A DNA stretch of 64,000 nucleotides from Limnochorda sp. L945t (GTDB lineage: Bacteria; Bacillota; Limnochordia; Limnochordales; Geochordaceae). Positions 17,061 through 24,149 of this stretch are shown in pieces. The stretch lies in the NCBI RefSeq assembly GCF_035593305.1, contig NZ_CP141615.1:2697722-2761721 (forward strand), given 5' to 3'. Made by a program: the position numbers and the translations under genes. Under the pieces are notes generated by a model. It was not told the origin of the DNA. It saw only the letters and a list, made by a program, of their open reading frames with translations, and ran no database searches. Every line of letters starts with the position of its first letter. The stretch's first letter is position 1.

Positions 17061-18797
17061 TCAGGCCGTCACGGCCTGGAGCCTGTACAGCCGCGAGTAG
17101 AGCCCGGCGCGCGCCATCAACTCGTCGTGCGAGCCGATCTCGACGACGCGGCCCGCCTCCATGACCACGATGCGATCGGCCCGGCTGATGGTGGAGAGGC
17201 GGTGCGCCACGATGAACGTCGTGCGCCCCTTCATCAGCCTGGCCAGCGCCTCCTGCACCAGGGCCTCCGACTGGGCATCGAGGGAGCTGGTCGCCTCGTC
17301 CAGGATCAAGATGCGGGGATCCCGCAGCATGGCCCGGGCGATGGCCAGCCGCTGCCTTTCGCCCCCGGAAAGCCCTGCCCCCAGGTCGCCGAGGACGGTG
17401 TCGTACCCCTCCGGAAGCCGCTCGATGAACGGCGCGGCGTTGGCCAGCGTGGCCGCCTCCTCGATCTGGCGGCGGCTCGCCCCGGGGCGGCCGATGGCGA
17501 TGTTTTCGGCCACGCTCAGGCGAAACAGCACCGTATCCTGCGGCACCACCGCCACCAACCGGCGCAGCGAGCCCAGCTCGACGCTCCGCAGATCGCGCCC
17601 GTCCAGCAGCACGGCGCCCTCGGTCGGGTCGAAAAAGCGCGGCAGCAGGCTCACCAGCGTCGTCTTCCCCGCGCCGCTCGGCCCCACCACCGCGACGACC
17701 TCGCCCGGCTCGACCCGCAGGTTCACGCCGTGCAGCGCCTCGATGCCACCGTCTTCGTACCGGAAGCTCACGTTGCGAAACTCGACCGCGCCTCTCACCC
17801 GCTCGGGCACCAGCTCCACGGCCCCCGGCCCCTGCACGGCCTCGGGTGCCTGTCGCAGGATCTCGGCCGCCCGGTCGGCCGCCGCCACGCCTTGTTGCAT
17901 CTGCGTGTAGATGCGCCCGATGCTGGAGACCGGCCCGCTCACCATCCCCAGGTAGGAGAGAAACGCCACCAGCTGCCCCATGGTGATCCGGCCGGTGAGC
18001 ACCTCCCGGGCGCCCATGTAGACCACCACCGCCATCGCGCCGAGCATCAGGAGTTCGACGACGGGGGAGACGGTGGCCATGACCTGCGTCGACTTCATGG
18101 CCGCATGGAAGCCCTGTTCGTTGGAGCGGGCGAAGCGGCGGCGCTGCTGTTCTTCGACGGTGAACGCCTTGACCACCCGGATGGCGCTCAGGCTCTCGTG
18201 CAGGATGCCGGCCACGTCGGCGATCCGCTCCTGGACCTCTCGGGTGTAGCGGCGGATGAGCCGGCCGTACAGCTCGACCGCCCCGCCGGCCACCGGCAAG
18301 ATCAGGAAGGCCAGGGCGGCGAGCTTCCAGTGCACCGAGAAGAGCACCACGGTCGTGCCCACCAGCGTGGCCGCGTTGCGCACCAGCTCCGAGAGCCCCG
18401 GGGTCAGGGCATTTTGGATGACGGTCAGGTCCGACGTGATGCGGGAAACCTGGTCACCGACCCGCTGGCGCTGGAGGTACGCGATGGACAGGCCCTGGAG
18501 GTGGTCGTGCAGCCGGGCCCGCAGGTCCGCCACGGCCCGCTGGCCCGCATACGAGGTCAGGTAGGTCGATCCGAACTGGGTGAGCGCTCGGGCCAGATAG
18601 ACCAGCACGGTCCACAGCAACACCCGGTGCAGCTCGGCCAGGTCGCGCTGCACGAGCACGCGGTCGAACAGCCCCTGGCCGATCAGCAGGGGCAGGCTGA
18701 GTTCACCGCCGACCGTGACCAGGAGCAGCAGGATGCCGGCCACCAGGGGCAGCGCGTAGTGGCCTACCTGCCGGGCCAGCAGGCGAGAGCCGTTCAC
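17061..18797 (-). CDS. MsbA-like ABC transporter (permease-ATPase half-transporter)
   Basis: 578 residues. Six membrane helices in the first 310 residues are followed by an ATP-binding domain with Walker A GPSGAGKTT, Q-loop VVPQDTVLF, signature LSGGERQR, Walker B RILILDEATSSLD and H-loop IVAHRLST. Length and layout match MsbA, which flips the lipid A core to the outer leaflet of the inner membrane; the position among lipid A genes supports that role, though multidrug homologues look alike. The GTG start at 18797 overlaps the upstream stop as GTGA. The frame extending to 19277 is a shadow of the lpxB-like gene. Confidence 0.88.
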   Translation of the reverse strand: MNGSRLLARQVGHYALPLVAGILLLLVTVGGELSLPLLIGQGLFDRVLVQRDLAELHRVLLWTVLVYLARALTQFGSTYLTSYAGQRAVADLRARLHDHLQGLSIAYLQRQRVGDQVSRITSDLTVIQNALTPGLSELVRNAATLVGTTVVLFSVHWKLAALAFLILPVAGGAVELYGRLIRRYTREVQERIADVAGILHESLSAIRVVKAFTVEEQQRRRFARSNEQGFHAAMKSTQVMATVSPVVELLMLGAMAVVVYMGAREVLTGRITMGQLVAFLSYLGMVSGPVSSIGRIYTQMQQGVAAADRAAEILRQAPEAVQGPGAVELVPERVRGAVEFRNVSFRYEDGGIEALHGVNLRVEPGEVVAVVGPSGAGKTTLVSLLPRFFDPTEGAVLLDGRDLRSVELGSLRRLVAVVPQDTVLFRLSVAENIAIGRPGASRRQIEEAATLANAAPFIERLPEGYDTVLGDLGAGLSGGERQRLAIARAMLRDPRILILDEATSSLDAQSEALVQEALARLMKGRTTFIVAHRLSTISRADRIVVMEAGRVVEIGSHDELMARAGLYSRLYRLQAVTA

Positions 18798-20047
18798 GGC
18801 CCGACGCCTGCCCCGGCGCCCAGGCGGCCCAGCACGTAGGCGGCCATCCGCACAGCCGCCCCGGGCGGGCCCATCGCCCGGCGAAGTTCCTCGCCCAGGC
18901 GGCGGCGCCGGGGGGCGTCCTGGAGCAGCGCGGCCACCTCGGCCGCCACGTTCTCGGGGGTCACGGTCCCGACGAGCTGGGGGGAGAGGACCCGGCCGGC
19001 CCGCCGGGAAGGTACCGAAAGCGGCCCGACCCGGCGCGCCCCGCGCCGTACGATGGCAGCCTTGATACCCCGTCCCACCAGAGGGAGCGAGCCCACCAGG
19101 CCCGGCACCCCTTCCAGCGGGATGAGATCCGGCCGCTGGAGCGGCAAGATCGTCACGGTCGGAACCCCTAACACCCCCAGCTCCGCCGTCACCGTCCCGG
19201 GCACGGTGATGGCCACGTCGCACTCCAGCATGGCCTGCGTACGGCGCATCCCGGTCCAGTCCTCGTCCGTGACCCACTCGACCCGCGCTGCCGCCTGCGG
19301 GCCCGCGTCGGCGAGCGCCTCCTCCACCGCCCTGCCGGAGGCATAAGGAGAGCGCACCGCCACTACCCGCAGCTCCCGGCCGGCCAGCCGCTCTCGCACC
19401 ATCCCGGCCGCACGCAACAGCAGCGGCAGGACCCAGCGTACCTCAAAGTCCCGGCTTCCCGCAAACAAGCCCACCGTGAGAGGGCGCTCGAGGCGAGCAG
19501 CGGCGCCCGTTTCGGCCTCTGGCAAACTTCGCCGGCGCTGCTCGATCGCGTCGACCACCAGGTCGCCGGCCACCTCCACCCGCCGGGGGGAGGCGCCCAT
19601 CCCGACCGCCCGCCGCCGGGCGGACTCGTCGGGGACGAAAAACCGCTCGTAGGCCCAAAACCAGCGAGCACGCCCCTCGGTATACGCCACCGCCGCATAG
19701 CCCAGGCGCCTGGCGACGACCGCGGCGTAGAAGAGATCCCCCCCGAGGAACACCACCATGCCCCGGCGGGCAGGCCGGTAGCGATCGGGCAAGCGTCCCC
19801 GGAGCACGAACTGCCACATCTCACGGGGTCCCAGGAGCAGGTCCCAGCCGCCCATCCGCTCCAGGGCCTCGCGCTCGCGCCCGGAGGCAAAGTTGCACGG
19901 CGGCGTCCAGACGACGACCCGGACGTCCCGGCGCCCACCGCTGTCCCCGCCGAGCTGCTCGCGCAGCGCCCCCAGGACCGGGAAGAGCCACCCCGAGATT
20001 TCGCCGGGCCCGTTGGCCGTCAGCACCAGGTCGGCCGGCGCGCTCAC
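18794..20047 (-). CDS. LpxB-like glycosyltransferase (second copy, diverged)
   Basis: 417 residues. It starts ADLVLTANGPGEISGWLFPVLGAL, matching in register the VAGEASGD region of LpxB, and keeps the late PGTVTAELGVLGVPTVTILPL segment equivalent to SGTATLQAALWQVPMVVVY in its neighbour. The GT-B fold and gene order suggest a membrane-associated glycosyltransferase derived from lpxB by tandem duplication. The catalytic region has changed (NGPGE in place of GEASGD), so the acceptor may differ, for example another sugar on lipid A. The GTG start overlaps the lpxB stop (GTGA), and its own stop overlaps the MsbA-like start. Confidence 0.75.
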   Translation of the reverse strand: MSAPADLVLTANGPGEISGWLFPVLGALREQLGGDSGGRRDVRVVVWTPPCNFASGREREALERMGGWDLLLGPREMWQFVLRGRLPDRYRPARRGMVVFLGGDLFYAAVVARRLGYAAVAYTEGRARWFWAYERFFVPDESARRRAVGMGASPRRVEVAGDLVVDAIEQRRRSLPEAETGAAARLERPLTVGLFAGSRDFEVRWVLPLLLRAAGMVRERLAGRELRVVAVRSPYASGRAVEEALADAGPQAAARVEWVTDEDWTGMRRTQAMLECDVAITVPGTVTAELGVLGVPTVTILPLQRPDLIPLEGVPGLVGSLPLVGRGIKAAIVRRGARRVGPLSVPSRRAGRVLSPQLVGTVTPENVAAEVAALLQDAPRRRRLGEELRRAMGPPGAAVRMAAYVLGRLGAGAGVGP

Positions 20048-21174
20048 GGCCTCGCGGCCTCCAGGATGAGGCGGGCGGCCCGAGAGGCGGCTCCGGGCTG
20101 CCCGAGGCGGGCTCGCACCGCGGCCAGCGCCTCCCGTTCCTGTTGAAGCCGTTGCGGCGAGGCGAGCCTCGCCAGGACCGACTGGGCGACCCGGTCCGGC
20201 CGCACCGCGTGCTGGAGCAGCTCCTCGACGACCTCGGAGCCGCAGACGACGTTGGGCAGGGAGACGTGCGAGATCCGCACGAGCCGCCGGGCCATCTGGT
20301 ACGTCGGCTCCGAGACGCGGTAGACCACCACCATGGGCACCTGCCACAGCGCCGCCTGCAGCGTCGCGGTCCCCGATGCCACCACGGCGACGTCGGCCAC
20401 CGCCAGGGATCGCCAGATGCCGCCTCCGACCAGGCGAATGCCGAGGTCACGCTGCGCTTTGCCCCCGACGTGCTCGAGCAGGGCGGGATCGATGCCGGGC
20501 GCCACCGAGGCCACGAACTCGACCTGCGGCCGCCTGGCCCGGATGAGCGCGGCCGCCTCCACCATGACCGGGTACAGGCGCTCGACCTCCTGGATCCGGC
20601 TGCCCGGCAGCCACGCCACCACCCCGCCGGCACCGCTCAAACCGAGATCGGCCAACGCCTCGCTCCGTGAGGGCCGGGGAGGCACGTCGTCGAGGATGGG
20701 ATGGCCCAACCAGTGCACCCCCCGGGCTCCGGCCTGCTCGTACAGCGGCACCTCGAAGTCGAAGGCGCATACCACCCGGTCCGCGAACGAGGCTACCGAC
20801 CGGGCCCGCCCTGCGCCCCACGCCCAGACGGCCGGGGCGATGTAGTAGACCACCGGCACGCCCAGGTGCCGCAGCGCCGGCCCGAGGCGCAAGTTGAACC
20901 CCGGGAAGTCGATGAGCACCGCCACGTTGGGCCGGAGGCGCCGGGCCGCCTCCACCAGGCGCGCCAGCAGACGCCGGAAGAGCGGGATCTGCCGGATCGA
21001 CTCGGCGAAGCCCACCGTGCCGCGTCCCGTCACGTCGTAGACGAGGTGCACGCCGGAGCGCGCCATCGCCGACCCGCCCATGCCGAAGCAGGAGAGGGGC
21101 GACCGGATGCTGCGCAGCGCTCCCACGAGCGCAGCCCCGTAGGCGTCGCCCGACGCCTCGCCGGCCACCACCAT
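20044..21174 (-). CDS. lpxB: Lipid-A-disaccharide synthase LpxB
   Basis: 376 residues from ATG at 21174. VVAGEASGDAYGAALV, CFGMGGSAM, DFPGFNLRL, PAVWAWG, WLPGSRIQEV and SGTATLQAAL are strong LpxB signatures. The enzyme joins UDP-2,3-diacylglucosamine and lipid X at the inner membrane to form the lipid A disaccharide. ATG at 21174 leaves a short N-terminus; a CTG at 21195 overlapping the lpxI stop (CTGA) and preceded by GGGGGG would add seven residues and preserve the pattern of 4-base overlaps seen at neighbouring junctions. The annotated start is therefore provisional; identity is firm. Confidence 0.93.
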   Translation of the reverse strand: MVVAGEASGDAYGAALVGALRSIRSPLSCFGMGGSAMARSGVHLVYDVTGRGTVGFAESIRQIPLFRRLLARLVEAARRLRPNVAVLIDFPGFNLRLGPALRHLGVPVVYYIAPAVWAWGAGRARSVASFADRVVCAFDFEVPLYEQAGARGVHWLGHPILDDVPPRPSRSEALADLGLSGAGGVVAWLPGSRIQEVERLYPVMVEAAALIRARRPQVEFVASVAPGIDPALLEHVGGKAQRDLGIRLVGGGIWRSLAVADVAVVASGTATLQAALWQVPMVVVYRVSEPTYQMARRLVRISHVSLPNVVCGSEVVEELLQHAVRPDRVAQSVLARLASPQRLQQEREALAAVRARLGQPGAASRAARLILEAARP

Positions 21175-21191
21175 GACCCGAGTGCCTGCCG

Positions 21192-22049
21192 TCAGCGAGC
21201 GCCCCCCGCCCGTTGGACGCCGACCACGGCGATGCCGGCCTCGTCCGCGACCTTCAGCGTCCGCTCCCGGTGAAGCAAGAACGCGCACCCCGCCTCGACC
21301 GCCAGGCACGACGCGCCGGCGCCGGCCATGGTGCGCACCGTGCGCGGTCCCACGACCGGGGTGTCGAACCGGGGATCCTGGCGCGGCCGGCTGACCTTGG
21401 CCACGACGGCCCCGCTTCCGCCCAGCCGGCCCGCGCGCCGGATGGTCGCGTCGGTGCCCTCGGCGGCCGCCTCCACCGCCAGCACGACCCCGTCCTTGAC
21501 CACCACGGTCTGCCCGATGTCGAGCGCCGCAATGCCCCGGGCAAGGCTCATCCCCCGCTCGAGGTCGCGTTGCTCTCGATGGGTGGGCGCGCGCCGCGAC
21601 AGCACCCCTGCGGGAAAGAGGAGGTCCTCCAGTAGCTCCCGCTGGGGAGCGAGCCGGAAGCCCTGGCCCTCCAGCACCCTGGCCACGGCGCGCGAGAGAG
21701 CCTCGTCGCCCCGGCCCTGCCCGTCGGCCAGCAACCGCAGCACGTCCTGCGCGGCCGCCTGCTCCAGCAGGGTGGAGGCCTGCAGCCGGTGTACCTTGCC
21801 CACGGCGTAGACGTCGTGCACGCTGGCTGCTTGCAGGCAGGCCATGGCCTCGTCCCACCCGGCCTCGGCGACGTCGACCCAGCGCACCCGCCCGTCGCGC
21901 CCGGCCCCCGCCCCGGCCATCGCGCAAGGCGCTCGCGCACGACGGGCGCCTAAAGAGGCGACGACGACCCCCAGCCCTCGCGCGAGGGCCCTCTCCACCA
22001 GCAGGCGGGGTAGCTCTCCTTGGCCGGCAAAGACCCCGATCCAGGTCAC
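21192..22049 (-). CDS. lpxI: UDP-2,3-diacylglucosamine pyrophosphatase LpxI
   Basis: 285 residues. N-terminal IGVFAGQGELPRLL, central ALDIGQTVVVKDG and EGTDATIRRAG, and C-terminal GPRTVRTMAGAGASCLAVEAG define the LpxI (DUF1009) family. It cleaves UDP-2,3-diacylglucosamine to lipid X and UMP and replaces LpxH in many bacteria outside the gamma- and beta-Proteobacteria. GTG at 22049 overlaps the lpxA stop as GTGA. It sits in pathway order between lpxA and lpxB. Confidence 0.93.
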   Translation of the reverse strand: MTWIGVFAGQGELPRLLVERALARGLGVVVASLGARRARAPCAMAGAGAGRDGRVRWVDVAEAGWDEAMACLQAASVHDVYAVGKVHRLQASTLLEQAAAQDVLRLLADGQGRGDEALSRAVARVLEGQGFRLAPQRELLEDLLFPAGVLSRRAPTHREQRDLERGMSLARGIAALDIGQTVVVKDGVVLAVEAAAEGTDATIRRAGRLGGSGAVVAKVSRPRQDPRFDTPVVGPRTVRTMAGAGASCLAVEAGCAFLLHRERTLKVADEAGIAVVGVQRAGGAR

Positions 22050-22846
22050 CGGATCACTCCCCGGTGGCGCTCCCGCACGAAGCGCACCAGCTCCCGGACC
22101 TCGTCGACCGGTGGCAGCTCCCGCTCGATGCGAGCGACGGCCTCCTCGAGACGCAGGCCCGACTCGTAGATCAGCCTCAGGGCCGACTCCACGGCCGCCA
22201 CGACGCCGGCATCCAGCCCGCGGCGCCGCATGGCCTCCTCGTTGATCCCCGCCACGCTCGCCGGGTTGCCCGCCACCACGACGTACGGAGGCACGTCCCG
22301 TCCCACCATGGCGTGGCCCTCGATGCGGGCAAAGCGCCCCACGTGCACGAACTGATGCACCCCGGCCAGGGGCCCTATCTCCGCGCCGTCGTCCACCACG
22401 ACGTGGCCCGCCAGCGCGGCCCCGGCGCCGAGCCGGACCCCGTCGCCCACCTGGCAGTCGTGGCCCACGTGGGCGCCGTCTTCGAGGACGTTGCCGTTGC
22501 CGATCGTCGTGACCCCGTGCCCGCCGGGCGTGCCGCGGCTTATCGTGACGTAGGCGCCGATACGGTTAGCGTCCCCGATCACGAGGCGGGTCGGCTCGCC
22601 CCCGTACTTGAGGTCCTGCGGCTCACCGCCCAGCACGGCGCCCGTCCCGATCCGGTTGTCCCGCCCGATGCTCGTGGGTCCCTTGAGCACCACGAAGGCG
22701 TCGAGGCGGGTCCCGGCGGCGACCGTCACGCCCGGCTCGATCACCACGTACGGCCCTATCGCGACCGACTCGTCCAGCTCGGCGCCCTCGGCGACCACGG
22801 CCGTGGGATCTCTCGCAACGGACGTCCGGCTCCGGCCCGTGCTCAC
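22046..22846 (-). CDS. lpxA: UDP-N-acetylglucosamine acyltransferase LpxA
   Basis: 266 residues. Left-handed beta-helix hexapeptide repeats (for example IGDANRIGAYV, VGDGVRLGAGAAL) and the catalytic region AHVGHDCQVG, where His129 aligns with the E. coli general base. The C-terminal helical domain is present. LpxA adds a hydroxyacyl chain from ACP to the 3-position of UDP-GlcNAc, the first step of lipid A synthesis. The GTG start at 22846 overlaps the fabZ stop (GTGA), giving the common fabZ-lpxA coupling. Acyl-chain length cannot be judged by eye. Confidence 0.94.
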   Translation of the reverse strand: MSTGRSRTSVARDPTAVVAEGAELDESVAIGPYVVIEPGVTVAAGTRLDAFVVLKGPTSIGRDNRIGTGAVLGGEPQDLKYGGEPTRLVIGDANRIGAYVTISRGTPGGHGVTTIGNGNVLEDGAHVGHDCQVGDGVRLGAGAALAGHVVVDDGAEIGPLAGVHQFVHVGRFARIEGHAMVGRDVPPYVVVAGNPASVAGINEEAMRRRGLDAGVVAAVESALRLIYESGLRLEEAVARIERELPPVDEVRELVRFVRERHRGVIR

Positions 22847-23286
22847 CCTTGACCCCCCGATCCGTCAATGGCCGCGAACAAGAAGTCCGCTTCGCACACG
22901 GGCTCTCCGTCTACCAGCGCCTGGCCCGACACGGTCCCCGCCCGGCCGCGCAAGCGCACCGTACGCGCCTCCAGCCGCAGGACGTCTCCGGGCACGACCG
23001 GCCTTCGGAAGCGCGCCCGATCGATGCCTGCCAGGAGAGGCAGCTTGCCGTCTTTGGCGATGAACGGGTACAGCATGACCGCCGCGGCCTGGGCCATGGC
23101 CTCCAGCATCAGCACTCCCGGCATGATGGGACGCTCGGGATAATGCCCCGCGAAGAACGCTTCGTTGATCGTGACGTTTTTCACGGCGACCACCCGCTGC
23201 CCCTCTTCCAGCTCCAGGACCTTGTCCACGAGCAGAAAGGGGTAGCGGTGAGGAATCCGCCGCCAGATCTCGGCGATGTCCAGCAT
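22843..23286 (-). CDS. fabZ: 3-hydroxyacyl-ACP dehydratase FabZ
   Basis: 147 residues with a hot-dog fold. IPHRYPFLLVDKV near the start and GHYPERPIMPGVLMLEAMAQ carry the catalytic His and Glu. FabZ dehydrates 3-hydroxyacyl-ACP for chain elongation and so competes with LpxA for the same substrate, which explains why the two genes are coupled. ATG at 23286 has GGAAGGG upstream; lpxC ends five bases before. Confidence 0.94.
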   Translation of the reverse strand: MLDIAEIWRRIPHRYPFLLVDKVLELEEGQRVVAVKNVTINEAFFAGHYPERPIMPGVLMLEAMAQAAAVMLYPFIAKDGKLPLLAGIDRARFRRPVVPGDVLRLEARTVRLRGRAGTVSGQALVDGEPVCEADFLFAAIDGSGGQG

Positions 23287-23290
23287 GTGC

Positions 23291-24127
23291 TCATCCCTTC
23301 CATTCCGTTGGTCGGAGTGCCTGCCAGATCCGGGAGGCGAGCCTCGCCGTCAGCTCGTGCCCGGCCCGGATCGCCACGACCCTGGCCTGCAAGGGGCCGG
23401 CGAGGGCCAGGTCTCCGATGAGGTCCAGCACCTTGTGCCGGGCGATCTCGTCGGCGAACCTGAGCGGCGTCACGGGCCCTTGCGGTCCCACCAGTACCAC
23501 GTTGTCCGGTGTGCCCCCCAACCCGAGCCCGTGCCGGCGCAGCTGCTCCACCTCGTCAAGGAACGCCACGGTCCTCGCCGGCGCAATCTCCCTGCGGAAC
23601 ACCTCGGGCGTGACGTCGAACTCGACGAAGGCGTCCTGGAGGCCCGGTCTGTCGGCGGTGAACAGGAAGCTCACCCGTAAGCCCTCGCCCGGCGCCGCCA
23701 GGATGAACCTCTCCCCGTCGCCCACCCAGACGACCTCCGGGAGGCGGCGGCTCCTCGACGGCGCGTCCTGCTCGACGACCCCTGCCCGGTCGACCAGCTC
23801 CACCCACCGGGCCGCGCTGCCGTCCAGGGCCGGGATCTCGGGCCCGTCCACCTCGATCCGGACGTTGTCGATCCCGAGCCCCGCCAGGGCCGACAGCAGG
23901 TGCTCGACGGTCATCACCCGGGCGGCCGGGCTCGCCAGCGCCGTACAGCGGGGCACGGGGGCGCGCGAGCGCACCGATACCTCGATCTCGGCGGGCGGGC
24001 TCACGTCGGTACGCACCAGGCGCAGTCCGGAACCGGGTGGCATGGGCGCCAGTTTGACGCGGGCGGGCCGGCCCGTGTGAAGGCCCGTCCCTTCCACCGT
24101 GACGGATCGGGCAAGCGTCGTTTGCAC
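23291..24127 (-). CDS. lpxC: UDP-3-O-acyl-GlcNAc deacetylase LpxC
   Basis: 278 residues. The start is taken at GTG 24127 because VQTTLARSVTVEGTGLHTG matches the canonical LpxC N-terminus and GGTGG lies just upstream; the frame to 24184 runs into the ABC gene. Zinc ligands are seen in TVEHLLSALAGLGIDN and RHKVLDLIGDL, the catalytic His in AGHELTARL, and a conserved Glu-rich loop before it. LpxC is the committed step of lipid A synthesis. In Proteobacteria FtsH degrades LpxC; an FtsH-like protease is encoded at 3.1-5.0 kb, but a link is untested. Confidence 0.94.
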   Translation of the reverse strand: MQTTLARSVTVEGTGLHTGRPARVKLAPMPPGSGLRLVRTDVSPPAEIEVSVRSRAPVPRCTALASPAARVMTVEHLLSALAGLGIDNVRIEVDGPEIPALDGSAARWVELVDRAGVVEQDAPSRSRRLPEVVWVGDGERFILAAPGEGLRVSFLFTADRPGLQDAFVEFDVTPEVFRREIAPARTVAFLDEVEQLRRHGLGLGGTPDNVVLVGPQGPVTPLRFADEIARHKVLDLIGDLALAGPLQARVVAIRAGHELTARLASRIWQALRPTEWKG

Positions 24128-24149
24128 GGTCCACCCAGCCCGCCGCGCC

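Noticed and set aside
20044-21927. 627-residue extension of lpxB to the left of the ATG
   Set aside because: The added part overlaps lpxI in another frame and has no LpxB homology; the protein starts at the VAGEASGD region.
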